Shown here one piece after another: positions 21,040-33,700 of a DNA stretch of 64,000 nt. Below the pieces are notes generated by a model that saw nothing but the letters and a program-made list of their open reading frames with translations, was not told the DNA's origin and did no database searches. The first letter of the stretch is position 1; every line of letters begins with the position of its first letter. Source of the DNA: Amyelois transitella (Eukaryota; Arthropoda; Insecta; Lepidoptera; Pyralidae); assembly GCF_032362555.1 (NCBI RefSeq), contig NC_083507.1, positions 2,545,001 to 2,609,000 on the forward strand, in the 5' to 3' direction. The translations under genes were made by a program, and so were the position numbers.

Positions 21040-23644
21040 ATGATCAACCTAGTACTAACCCTACTGGTCGCCTGTGCATCATTCACCCTGGCACTTCATC
21101 AAATCCACTTCGATACCACCAACGAAGACGCATCCAACCTTAATCTCGATTGGGGTCGCGGATACTTAAAAGGTCATACCCAAGCGAAGCAGTCGTATGT
21201 CCAAGACTGGTCAGGAGAAAGGCAAACCGATGATGATAAGGAACTATTGAATGTAGTGCCCTTACCGGGAGCCCCAGCTGCGGCTGATGAGGAACAAGTT
21301 GCAAATAGTTTAGATTCGGTTGCGAAGTTAGCAACCGACAAAACACCAACGTTCTTGAATGTTAAACTCAGTTTGTCTTTGTGGGATAACGTTGATAGGA
21401 TGTTCACAGCTATGCTTCAAAGGTACTTATTTATAATATTTCCATGCTTAACTTGGATACTTGTGTTTCAAATCTTGGATTTTTTTCGAAATATTTTTTA
21501 TTTTAAAATTTCGTGCTATATATTGTTAATAGTGCCGTGTGGTTCCCGGCACCAATACAAAAAAGAATAGGACCACTCCATCTCTTTCCCATGGATGTCG
21601 TAAAAGGCGACTAAGGGATAGGCTTACAAACTTGAGATTCTTTTTTTAGGCGATAGGCTAGCAACTTGTCACTATTCGAATCTCAATTCTATCTTAAAGC
21701 CAAATAGCTGAACGTGGCCTATCAGTCCGCTCAGGACTGTTGGCTCTGTCTACCCTGCAAGGGATATAGACGTGATTATATGTATGTATGTATGTATATT
21801 GTTAATATCAATAATTTTAATTTGCAGAGCTAGACAAAGCCCGAGGCTTACCCTAAAGGATCGTGGTACGCATTCAGTTGCTGTGATGTCAACCATTGTC
21901 AATCTGGCAAACAATCTATTGGAGAGATGCTCGTAAGTTTCCATAAGTTATCACACGCAGGAAACATCCTTACTTCAGTATTTACTTCTTCATGTTTACA
22001 TACCTATTCGTTCACTGCTGAAATTGCGCCAAGCGCGTAGTGTTAAAAGCAAAGATATGTAGCAGGAGCGATGATTCGGGTTTGACCGCCAGTACAGAAA
22101 GATCTTCCGCCAGGCTAGATGTGATGTCCAAGGAACCGCGGCTCCAACGATGTTGTGTCGGAGGTTGTATATATGCTCCAATCCGTGGAAACCGTATTAT
22201 TGCGATTATCGCCGTCATTGGCTGATAGCATCGCGTGATTGGATGTTGTGACTTGTAACGTAGAAAAGTCGCCATAGATATCAGGAACACTAGATTTTAG
22301 TAAGTAGATGAAGAACTATTTTGAAATAATGACATGTCACAATACGCATTGGCAAAAAAACATTTCACTAAATAAACATCCTAGGTGTGTTTTTAGTGGT
22401 CCGGCTAAACACTGATTTGACATATACTTATTTATTTACCATCCCACAACATACTTGCGATGATTTTTTGGTATGAATTCTTTGTCGCAGAACCGACCAG
22501 CCAGCGTCCGTTGCGCCCATATTGTCGAAGCGTTGCGTTTTCTTTCAATGCGCTAGGTAAGTACGACACCATAATTTTGACCCATATATATGAAAACTTA
22601 TATGTAAAAACCTTTCTTGCCCAACTTACTACCAGTAGCACCAAACCAAATAAAATTGTACCAAGTACAATTTTATTTGGGAATGCTTCGTGTTTGCCTA
22701 ACGTAATTCCTAGATTCCTTCTTAGTTCCGTTAGGAAAGGACACTTTTATACCCGTGAACAAAATTATAGATATCTAAGTTTAAACATTGACTGCATACG
22801 ATATTAAATTCAATGTTTTGTTGCAGGACAAGCCAATACGTCAAGTCATACCGAGATATAGTGTCTTCAAGTCTACTCAGAGCTTATACTGCGCCTTTGG
22901 AAGTCGCCAATCGGATAGTGGACTTATTTGACTTACTGAGGAAAAGTACTACGAGCGTAAGTACCTAGATTCTTAACTCTTCTTCCTAATTAGCGTAAAA
23001 TATAATCCTAATCAAAAAACAAAAGAGTAAATTTGTCAAAAAGTGATTATTCTTGTAGGCAATAGGCCTACTTACCTATCACTCTCTGAATCTTAATCCT
23101 ATCATTAAGCCAACCAGCTAAATGTGGCTTTAATCTGGTGACTGGGCTCTGACAATACCTACTGAACACGTGACACTTAAATTTTCAAGCGATTTAAAAT
23201 TTTCTTTTTCAGGTACGCGCATTAGTACGAACCGACCTGCTGCGGTGCAGGTCCACCGATACACGAACACGATCCCCTTGTGGGTCTCTCTGGGGCCGGC
23301 TCCAGCAGTCAGTCCACCTCCCTCAACTGGAGAGAGAGAAGAAACTCGTCCAAGCCTTAGGCAGCCTCGCCAGAACCGTTCTTTCCTCTCAATCTTTACA
23401 ACAGACCATTAGCGATTTCGACGAAGCACACTACTTATTGAACGGACGACAGGACACTAAATTATTCGTGCTTACTGTGAAAACTGCTCGCGTTTTGAGA
23501 TTGTTGTCAAACAAACGGACTTGCGAGCTGCCGAGTTTGGGGCCGTGGCTACACGAACCCAAGGAGAGTGAGGAACCTCATGATACTGCTGAAGATTCAG
23601 GCCATGCGGCATCAAGGAATAGGTACGACACCCTCGCTGGATAA
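21040..23644 (+). CDS. Cluster gene D: secreted helical protein with long first exon
   Basis: I do not recognise this protein. Exons 21040-21422, 21828-21932, 22827-22956 and 23213-23644 join in phases 2, 2 and 0 and give 349 residues. An extra in-frame 66-base exon candidate lies at 22491-22556. Residues 1-18 are a signal peptide (MINLVLTLLVACASFTLA). Exon 1 continues with an acidic stretch (DDDKELL, ADEEQ) and ends LSLWDNVDRMFTAMLQR, like gene A. Exon 2 (HSVAVMSTIVNLANN) matches the end of exon 1 in B and C. Exon 4 has a C-x10-C pair where B and C have C-x7-C, and LGSLARTVL against IGSLAKVLV of gene B. The tail after about residue 290 is hydrophilic (KESEEPHD). S1 fills much of intron 1. 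An acceptor-like CCAG lies 15 bases before the ATG; no convincing promoter was found, though TATATAAAAA occurs near 20706. Confidence 0.75.
21532..21794 (+). mobile_element. S1 retroposon with 13-bp target duplication
   Basis: A 263-base full copy flanked by the perfect direct repeat TATATTGTTAATA at 21519-21531 and 21795-21807. It lies in intron 1 of gene D, 33 bases from exon 2. Confidence 0.93.
22491..22556 (+). CDS. Candidate extra exon of gene D (66 bp, in frame)
   Basis: TTTGTCGCAG precedes and GTAAGT follows this 66-base stretch. Read in the phase set by exon 2 (TC|A) it is open for 22 codons (TDQPASVAPILSKRC...) and leaves phase 2 for exon 3. B and C both have an exon at this slot with the same 2-2 phases, which D otherwise lacks. 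The peptide shows no clear similarity to those exons, so it may be a diverged or alternatively used exon, or chance. Confidence 0.4.
   Translation, partial: NRPASVRCAHIVEALRFLSMR
22646..22680. repeat. Perfect 16-bp hairpin in gene D intron
   Basis: CCAAATAAAATTGTAC, loop CAA, GTACAATTTTATTTGG. Both arms match fully. Confidence 0.95.
23055..23155 (+). mobile_element. S1 debris in gene D intron
   Basis: CTATCATTAAGCCAACCAGC with diverged flanks. Confidence 0.45.
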
Positions 23645-23810
23645 AATGGATTTCACGAGGCTTCCAACGGCGTTATTACTTAGCGGTGTGAACCATCATC
23701 TTTCTTAAATTCACTTCCTTATCTCAGTTTAAAACAGTAGTTTCAGTTTGCATTAGTACATAACTCTCTTCCATTTTGCTTTTGTCATTGCCCGTTTGTC
23801 ATCTCGTGTC

Positions 23811-23816
23811 AATAAA
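23811..23816 (+). terminator. Possible poly(A) signal of gene D
   Basis: AATAAA 167 bases after the gene D stop, at a usual distance for an insect 3' UTR, preceded by a T-rich stretch. Use is inferred. Confidence 0.5.
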
Positions 23817-26800
23817 ATGCAAATTATACGTTTTGTTTTTTTGACCTAACACTTTGAATATTACCATAAAAATTCAGTATAAAACTTTACTTACGAGTAA
23901 GTAATTAATTTCTACCCTTGCTTAATAGAGATATCAATAAAACACGATAGGTAATTACATCACACAATTTTAATTTAACCTTAAAGTACACCATACATCG
24001 TACAAATAACAACTCAGTATTTCCAGTGTTGCCAGATAAAATAAATAAAGCATTTGGATCTTAGTTTTATCTAACTAGATTTTTGTGAGCTATTACTTGA
24101 ACTAAGTTTGGTTATTCATTATAACATCGATTTTACAGCACACTATCAGTATATTAACAAAAGTGCATTTTAATATATTATATCTCTTTTTATTTTTTAA
24201 TAAATATTCTATACCTATTAGTTTATGCTATTTAAGGGTCAGTTGCGTTAGTCAATTGTAAATGGAAACAGAAGAATTTAAGCCTAAGAACAGCATTACC
24301 CTAGAGAAAAGTATTGTATAAAATTTTGTATTATTATAATTATTTTGCACAATTATAATTTCTAAATGCTTACAACGAAGAATGTTAATTTTATCAATAA
24401 TTTAATAAAAAATGAATTTCACCAATTCCGATAAGAACTATTTCAAATTACAATGTCCAATAATGCGCCTTAATCGAACAAACTCTGAAATAATTATTAG
24501 AATATTTCCAACAAGGCCATACCAAATCTTGGAACATTTTGACATTACACTGAAGCAATTCCCGTAAGAAATTACATGGTTAAATTAAAGAAACCAGTAA
24601 AAAGCAAATGACCCTTTTACAATAATGTTTATGCATAATAATTCACGATGCCTCCTATGTTTACATAGATTTTTGTTTCTTAATTTTAAATATACCTAAA
24701 TATTTTTATGACCCCTTGTCTCAAAGACATTTAATATAGCCTGGATTAAGTTGAAAGACATAGATACACATAAATAGACTGACTAATGAAAAGTATTGTA
24801 CTGACTTTGTCGAAATTACCAGTTTTTGCTGTAATTGAATAACGGAAACCTTTATTTTTATATGATTGATAATTAATTTGATTGAAGTAGCTTAAGTAAA
24901 ATAAAAATTTAAAGGGAATTCGAAAATATTATTTAAGACATGACGAGTAGATTATAGACTACCACCAGACAATTTCTAAAATATATGGTGACATTTATGT
25001 GTGTGTGTGTGTGTGTGTGTAACTTATTGTATTTCCTAAACGTAAACTAAACTGATTTAACACGGCTTCATTTATGAATATTCGTAGTATCTGACGACAA
25101 ATTAATTAGGCTAATATACTCGTTGCTTATATACAGCTGGAGAAACAAAACTAACTATTACAAACTATTGCGCTTATATAGTGTGTTTCAGTGAAACGGA
25201 ATTGCGTAAGCTGATTGGTCGATATCTCTTGACCAATCAAATTACGAGCGCAAAAATGAACGCTGTGACTAGTTTTTCTCAAAACTCTCTATTAAAATGC
25301 GCCTTTCCATCATCCACTTTTTCAAATTTAACAATGACAAACTATTTGCTAATAAATTTGCAGTGCGAATAATTGGAAACTTATAGTTATCTGTTATTAT
25401 TTTACATTTATAAGCATAATTTTATTTATTTAATACTTTAGGAGGTTAGCCGAAACGAATATTGTTAAACAAATCAGTCAAACATAAATTAAAGTAATAA
25501 CTAAGACTACATTGCACACAGAGTTAATCAACTTTATCAAAATATGTTCAAGATATACCTCATAAATATTTTACTTGTATTAATTAAGATAGTCCTAAAG
25601 TAGAGCTGCCATTGTAATAATTGAACTAACACATGAAAATGTACAAGGGAAGCAAGTTATAAATTAAATCATATAACAATCAAATTTAAAGTCCATAGAA
25701 TATGCCAAATACTCTATCTATACAGACTGAGATGTATCTTTTGCCCAGTAAATAACTAAGTCGTTTGTTTTCGGTCACTTAGTTAATTAGTGTTCAAAAT
25801 ATACCATTTTTTTTTGCAAAGTATTTTATACAAACATATACAATTTATCTTTTGATGTATACTTTAAGAAAAAAAAGTCAAAACTTTGTTTATATGTTAC
25901 ACCTGAGTTATATCTGAGTACAGATGCTTCGCTCTTAAAATATCTGTCAGCAATTTTATATCGCTGTCCCTTACTAAACCTATCACAAGACCGAGACGGA
26001 AATACAAAATAACGACAGACATTTCCTTACAATTTTATGCTTAAATATCAATAAATGCAAATCAAATCAACTAAAAGAAATGAAAACTACGTTTTCAATC
26101 TTTGGCTTGTCTTCATTTTTATTGTAGTTGAAAAGAGATCAGATCAGATTTTAGATAACGTATTCTCTACTACTGCTCTACTTGCATAATATACATTAAT
26201 TTATATATTCTAGGATAACAAAACATGATCAAACAACTCCGATTTCCTTGCTTTAAATGATTATTGTACTAAATGACTAATAGACCAAAACCAAGCCAAA
26301 ACCATTTCACACTCAAAGTATTAGTAAGCAAGCATCATCAAACCGTAATTTTAGAAAACTTATTCTATTCAATAAAAAGCAAGAAAATAGGACAAACAAA
26401 AACGTGTATACCTATAAATTACCTATATATTGTATGAATGGTAGAAAAAACTACCAAAATAAATCCGGAACCGCCTTGTGTTACTATAAAACATTTGAGA
26501 AAAATAATTTACTTGTTACAAAGAAATAAAACAAATATATTTCTCTCATCTGAGATAATTAACACTAATATTGCTGAAACAGAAAAAAAAGATTAATTAA
26601 TTGACAAAAAAAAACTAAACTAAACAACATGGTCTGACGGCTGAAAAGTAATTCGTTCAAAATGGAAAATACATCAAAATTAAAGTGCTTTCCAAACGCC
26701 AAACAAATTTGTATTAAATATTTTTTATATACATCGTAAACCTATACACAAACATATGTACATGTATTATAAAAATACATACATTGAGTAGGAATAGATT

Positions 26801-27549
26801 TTACCGAAAATCGCATTCGGTAATAGTGTTTTTTGACCATAGCATTGGTACAGTTTACACTACTAAGTGGCCAATTTCCAATTAAAGAATTGAACCACGG
26901 AAATTCAGTCTGCTATGCAAAAAAAAACTCGTATATAAATGAAAATTAAGCCACATGTTAATTTAACGTTATTCATTTTGACAGCTGCTCAGCCAATAAC
27001 AACACGTACTCTTATTTGATTGGCCGAGGAACTATGGAAAAATAACTATCTTCTCAGAATTACTATGAGACATAAAAATCGATTGCATGATTTATAAATT
27101 CAAATCACTTCACAATCTATCAATAATAAATCGCATTCCACTATGAGACCATAAATAAACTTAAATCTTATGGGAGCACGTATAAAGGAACCAATAAATA
27201 ACTAGAAATAACACCAAGTTATATCATCACCATGGAAATATAACCATCTGGCAAAACCAACTCAAAATATAACTATCAGAATAAAAAATACCGTTTTTCT
27301 ATCCATCTCAAAACTGGCCAATAAGAAAGAGGCTGAACCTTTTGTTTTCCCTCTATCTTTTTACCCTAGGAAGAGATTGAGGCTAACGGAAGAATTTCAA
27401 TGTCAATTTTCCCGTCTGAAACGTTTGCGAGTTTTTTTTTCAGCTAGCTATACTTCCATGATTAGCACTGTCTCCACACTAACTTTCACAATTCACTTGT
27501 AACGTCTATCTGTACGCCGTTTGCAGGTTTCACGATTCACTTTTAACGT
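23817..27549. other. Gene-free stretch between gene D and fzr
   Basis: Very AT-rich, with no exon, SINE or LINE that I can support. A (GT)n run lies at 25000-25020. It must include the fzr 3' UTR; TTTATT at 26118-26123 is one of several possible reverse-strand poly(A) signals. Confidence 0.4.
25205..25246. repeat. Hairpin with inverted CCAAT boxes
   Basis: CGTAAGCTGATTGGTC and GACCAATCAAATTACG pair at 14 of 16 positions around a 10-base loop. Confidence 0.8.
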
Positions 27550-27726
27550 TTATCTGAGCGCCGTGTACAAGTTGAGAACGCTTTTATTCTCTTTGTGCGA
27601 CGGTGTTTTGGAGAATACGTTCCAAAACCTTAGCGTTTCGTCGCCGGCGCCCGTCACTATCGCCTCGCCATCGGGGGAGAGGGCCAGGTATAGTACTCTG
27701 TACGAATGACCTGTTAGTTTTGCCAC
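27550..27726 (-). CDS. fzr: fzr coding exon 9: last blade and C-terminal tail
   Basis: Codes for 58 residues and the stop: [35 protein letters not shown], then [10 protein letters not shown]. The final dipeptide is LR, not the IR that normally docks on the APC/C TPR subunits. The stop codon is 27552-27550. Confidence 0.95.
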   Translation of the reverse strand: MAKLTGHSYRVLYLALSPDGEAIVTGAGDETLRFWNVFSKTPSHKENKSVLNLYTALR

Positions 27727-30700
27727 CTATAACGTAAAAAAAGGTTTCTTAGTAAAATTTGTTTTATCGTTGTTCGACTTACAAGTCGAGTCGAGAAATT
27801 TTCTATGCGGATCACAAATAAGTCACCATTCTCTGGAAGTTTATCAAGGTTACTTCTTAGAGGAGTCCAATCATGGTTGATTAACCTTGTTGTCTTACAA
27901 TAATCACATAGGAGAAGGAAATGTAGTTACAATTTTACAGTGCCGGTTACCACCGAATACATATAGCTCAACATATTAAGATACAAATTAATTAAATAGT
28001 AACTATCAATCGCTTTGTTTCATCAGCATTAACATGTAAGTTATTAAATTAGTTATTAGCATTAACATTAGTTTGCTTAACAGCAGTTAGGATTCTGGTA
28101 CTTACTTGTGTCAGTGAGGGATACTTCCAAACTAAGATCTGATTCTGCGAATATCCGTGCGTGGAAACCAGTTCACTTGAATGTTTAGACCACGCCAAGT
28201 TGCACACTTGCGATCCTGAAAAAGAAATAATAATAAATACCATTATTAAAAACAGACAAAAACATAAGAATGCTTGTTTAAGGTTCTACACAGTATATTG
28301 GCTCTTGAATACCACACTCCGTGTTGGTGGGGGAGATTACTGACAAGCACAGACAACAACACATCAATGATTTACCACATAAATTTCATTCCTTCCTTAG
28401 TTAGTCATACTAATGTTGCTATCGATAAAACAAAGTAGAAATTCTAGCTCTATGTAAATTAAACGCATTCAACTATGTTTAAAATATTTGTAGCAATGCT
28501 TGAAGTAAATGTTCATGTGACTCGTTCTTCTCAACATATACCGAGCTTGGTAGGAGGTATATCCTAAGATTTCCTTAAAAAAATTCGGTAAAATCTATCA
28601 TCGACATACCTGTGTCTACGCATTGCATCGGCTGCGATTCCAGAAGCGAATGCAGCGGTCCGCTGTTACTCCGAGCCTAGCAATCCGTTTGGGTGGGGAA
28701 AATACTGATTTGTGTCTTTATGAAAACGAGCCATAGATCCATAATCAATTTTTGCCAATAACCATAGAATCAATCTATCATCTACATACCTGTGTCTACG
28801 CATTGCATCAGCTGCGTAGTGAGAATGTTTCAGAAGCGAATGCAGCGGTCCGCTATGCCTCCCCCCGAGGCTAGCAATCCGTGTTGTTGGGGAAAATACT
28901 GACTTGTGTCTTTATGAAAACGAGCAATAGATCCACAATCAATATATGACAATAACCAAGGAATCAATCTATCATCTACATACCTGTGTCTACGCATTGC
29001 ATCTGCTGCGTAGTGAGAATGTTCCAGAAGCGAATGCAGCGGTCCGCTGTGCCTCCCCCCGAGGCTAGCAATCCGTGTTGGTGGGGAGAATTCTGACTAG
29101 TGTCTTTATGAAAACTAGCAATAGATCCATCATTAATTTGACAATAACCAAGGAATCAATCTATCATCGACATACCTGTGTCTACGCATTGCATCTGCTG
29201 CGTAGTGAGAATGTTCCAGAAGCGAATGCAGCGGTCCGCTGTGCCTCCCCCCGAGGCTAGCAATCCGTGTTGGTGGGGAGAATTCTGACTAGTGTCTTTA
29301 TGAAAACTAGCAATAGATCCATCATTAATTTGACAATAACCAAGGAATCAATCTATCATCGACATACCTGTGTCTACGCATTGCATCGGCTGCGAAGTGA
29401 GAGTGTTCCAGAAGCGAATGCAGCGGTCCGCTGTGCCTCCGCCCGAGGCTAGCAATCCGTGTTGGTGGGGAGACCACGCGATCGCTTTTACTGCGGCAAC
29501 GTGAGCGGAGTAAGTTTGTACAGGTGACGTCGAGTGCTGGAAACAATTAAGATTATTATATAAAAAACTAGCTTTCGCCAGCGGCACCGCCCGTATAAAA
29601 GTTTCCCTGAGTCCTGTACTGTACACTAAATACGTACTTAACATAAAATAAGGAATAAATATGGGAATATATTATTTTATCGCACTAGATAAACTTATCA
29701 GTGTGGGGAAACAAATATATATCAAATAATATTATTCCATAAACTCGACATGGGAATGCGGTTTGAATTGGTTGCTTTTTGTGGTTTTTGGTGTAGGGCT
29801 TTTCATTATAATTGCAATTTTCGGGAAAAAACGGCATGATTTTGGCAACTAATGGGGCTCGCTTCTTTCAGCGATCCTGATTTCAAATACATACATACAT
29901 ATAATCACGTCTTTATCCCTTACGGGGGCACAGTCTCATAAAGACTGAAAGACCACGTTCTTCTGTATAACTTAATGATGGAATTGAGAAAATAGTGACA
30001 GGTTGACCATTTGTCATAAACCAATGCCTACATTTGATGACCAACGAATTTGCGTGCGAAAGTTCATTGGCGCGATGTGTACCCGGCTTAATAGTTTGAG
30101 ACTTACCATAGACCAGACGAAGAGTTTGTTGTCGTTGCCACCCGAAGCTAGGGATTGGCCATCCGGAGACCACTTAAGACCGCACACCTCTTGTCTATGG
30201 CCTTGTAACACGCGGCCCGATTGCTGAGCTGTAAACAATTGATAAATTAATGAAAAAAAAAATAATATCACACATATCACGCCTTACAAGGTAGACAGGG
30301 CGTATGGTCACACTTTGAGGACACATTCTATTAGATAGCTTAACGCGGGAACTTCATTTGCTCATATTACGATAGAACATATTATTTTATTAGACTCTAA
30401 ATAATACATAAGAGATAATTAATTTATAATTATCAAAACAGCCATTCCTAGTAAAGAAGAATAGGTCATTATTCATCAAAAGAGGACAAAATTTGCAAAT
30501 TGCACATCCGGCCAAGAGGGATGCTACTTCTTTTGATCAACCATCCTATGACCATTTTAAAAGATGCTTAAACTTAACGGTCGCATACCGAGCGTGCTAA
30601 TTACTACGCTATGGGCTAATCCGATAGCCTCTTCTGAGAACATGAAATTGTAATATTTCTCAAGGAAAACAGGAGTGCCGTGTGGTTCCCGATACCAATC

Positions 30701-33700
30701 AAAAAAAGAATAGGACCACTCCTTCTCTTTTCCATGGATATCGTAAAAAGCGAGTAAGGGATTGGCATATAGTCTGTATTCTTCTTTTAGGCCATGGGCT
30801 AGCAACCTGTCTCTATTCGAATCTAAATTTTATCATCAAGCTAAAAAGCTGAACAGGCCACGTTTAGCTCAGCCTTTCGAATACTACTGGCTTTGTCTAC
30901 CCCGTAAGGGATATAGACGTGACTTTATGTATGTAGGTATGTCAGACAGAGGATGTGTAATTGGCGGTTTCATTGCCATTAAACATTTCTACATAAGTAC
31001 TAGCAGAATAAAAAAAAATTACTTACGCGGACATCTCGTATCCCTTTGACGTATGTGTCTGTCCCGCGAGCCGGAACTTAGTATATCGCCGTTCCAGGCC
31101 AGAGCGCCCACCCGCGCTATGTGACCTTGGAGCTTCGTCACCTGGTAACAAAATAAAAATTTTACTTAAGGTAACTAGTACTTATGTTATAAATCTAATA
31201 AACCAATCTTCTGCGAATTTCGCGTACATAAATTAAGAATGTGGAGAAGGACATAAGGGTGCCTATCAATCATATCGATAAAACTATAGTTGCCGTGAAA
31301 TTTGCGGATAACCTGTTTTTCTTTTGTAGGATTCAATTCGCGCGGGCGAAGTTGCGCAGGTAAAATCTAGTAATATATAATCCCACTTCAAAATAGATTA
31401 CGCCGTGGATGGCATAAAATGCATCTAAGGGATAGGCTTATAAATATGGGATGCCTCTTGTAGACGATGGGCTGTTGATCTGTCACTATTTGAATCTCAA
31501 TTCCATCATAAAAACAAATTTCATATTCTAATGTCCTTAGTTTGTCCAAAGTTCGATTCGTTTTAACAAAGTTCGATTAAAGTCGGTTCAGTTATAATCA
31601 AGATGTAACAAACCTTAATTGCGTTATAATTTATTTATATGCGTAATGTATGTTCCTACTTCATATGTAATTTTTATGGGCAATAAAGATTTATTGTATT
31701 ATAATGTATTAATTAAAATTGGGATAATTGGAATTATTTACACAGATCAAATAACAATTAATTGGAATGACGCACTGGTACCTTTATCATTTATCTTCTA
31801 GATGGCAAGTCACTGCATTCGTAATGATAGTGAACATAGGCCTTATAACCTTCGAGCGCAATGTATCTCTGCGGCTGACCTACATTGCACGGCAAACACG
31901 TTTAGAATCTAGCAGATACTAAGTTTAACTTGATTTTAGACTTGTATTTTCTTTTTTATATAAATGTATAAAAAAGATATTTTTTTTCAATTTAAACTGG
32001 TGAATTGTTATTATTAATTTACGTGGATGATGCGACAGAAGTATGCAGAGAACGTGGCAAGTGACAAGATGTAGTCTCTGCCTACCCATTCGGGAAAAAG
32101 AAGTGATTTCATATATGTATGGTATCCAGTTAGTGTGTGTGAGTTTTCACTTGACTATAGGTAACCAAAAACACGTCCAGATAGGTCACTACATACATAC
32201 ATATAATCACGTCTTTATCCCTTGCGGGCCACGATCAGCTTTTTGACTTAATGATAGAATGGAGATTCAAATAGCGACAGGTTGCTAGCCCATCGCATAC
32301 AAGAAGAATCCCAAGTTTATAAGTCTATCCCTTAAACGCCTTTTACGACATCTATGGGAAAGAGATGGAGTCTGATCCGGTCCTAATCTTTTCCCCTTTT
32401 GGTTCCGGGAACCACACGGCATAGGTCACTAGGTTGATAATAAATAAAACCTACCTCTTTGTTGACTGTGACGTCCCACACGCTGATGTGGCCTTTCTGC
32501 GTGCCAACAGCCACGTGGTGGCCGCGCTCGCTCCACGCCACAGATGTGACTGTGTTACCTTCCGAAGACAGGTCACAGAGTCGGGTCACCTGAAACGAAA
32601 CAGGATATGTATGTATGTCATACGTCATAATTCATTAACAATAGATTTTGCAACGACCATGTAAGTTAATACTTCAAGTTTATTACATGTAACAGTACTG
32701 CCTTTACGTCGTCAATGTTAAAACATAAGAGAATTAGAGAACCTACTACGATATAAGAGTTTTTTTTAACGGAAAACATTAAGCTATTTATTAATTGGTG
32801 TAAACTATAATTACCTGACTAGTACAAGCGCTCCATAAATAAACGCAGCTCCCCAGACCGACACTGAGCACGTTCTGGGCAGACCAGTCCACCAGGTTCA
32901 AGTAGAAGTCGTCCTGCAACTCAGGCGCATCCAAAACCTTGAACGGGATGCGGGATATTTTCCTGGTGGCCTTGCGGGGGGAGCGGAGCAGTTTCTGCGA
33001 TTTGGCGGAGACGGGAGACAGGCTGTATGGCGACGGGTCTATGTTCTCCTGAAACAAAATTGTACATGGTTGAAAAATATAAGTATTGCATAGGAAAAAC
33101 GGCTAAACTTTCATACATACAATCACGTCTTTATCCCTTACGAGGTAGACAAAGCTAACAGTGTGTCAAAGATTGAAATGCCACGTACAGCAGTATGGTT
33201 TAATGATGGAATAGAGATCCAAATAGTGACAGGTTGCTGAAAAGGGTAATCAAAGTTACATATTGAAACGAAGTAATCTTTTTCAAGAGAGAAATTACGG
33301 GAGCGAAGTCTGGGCAAAGTGATACATATAAATCAGAACAGAAAGCAATTGATCAACGTATGCCAATCCCATGGAATAAATCATAATTAACACAAACCAT
33401 ATAAGAGCTTGAAAATATGAGTTGTTGTAAAAAAAAGATGCTTAGCACTTAAGCGCGATATGAATGGTGTTAAGAATATAAATGATAATGGAGCCATTAT
33501 GCTTCCAAATGGTAATAAAACTGAAGAATTCTAAGAGACTAATAAAGAAAATTGCGATGTAGCAAAAACCGCACAAGACAAATTGAATATAATAATTTTA
33601 ACACCACTCCACTGACCGAACATTCGGCTGATTGCAAATGTTGAGAAAAAACTAAATAAAGCGCATCTCAAAAACTAATCTATGCTAGACAAAGTATTAG

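Noticed and set aside
22012..22290. 92-codon minus frame in a gene D intron
   Set aside because: Sense-strand overlap with a GC-richer patch of unknown repeat; no family match seen.
26801..26823. 8-bp inverted repeat TTACCGAA/TTCGGTAA
   Set aside because: Too short to separate from chance in AT-rich DNA without conservation.
29075..29452. Two near-identical plus-strand 61-codon frames
   Set aside because: They are antisense shadows of the fzr exon 7 tandem array.
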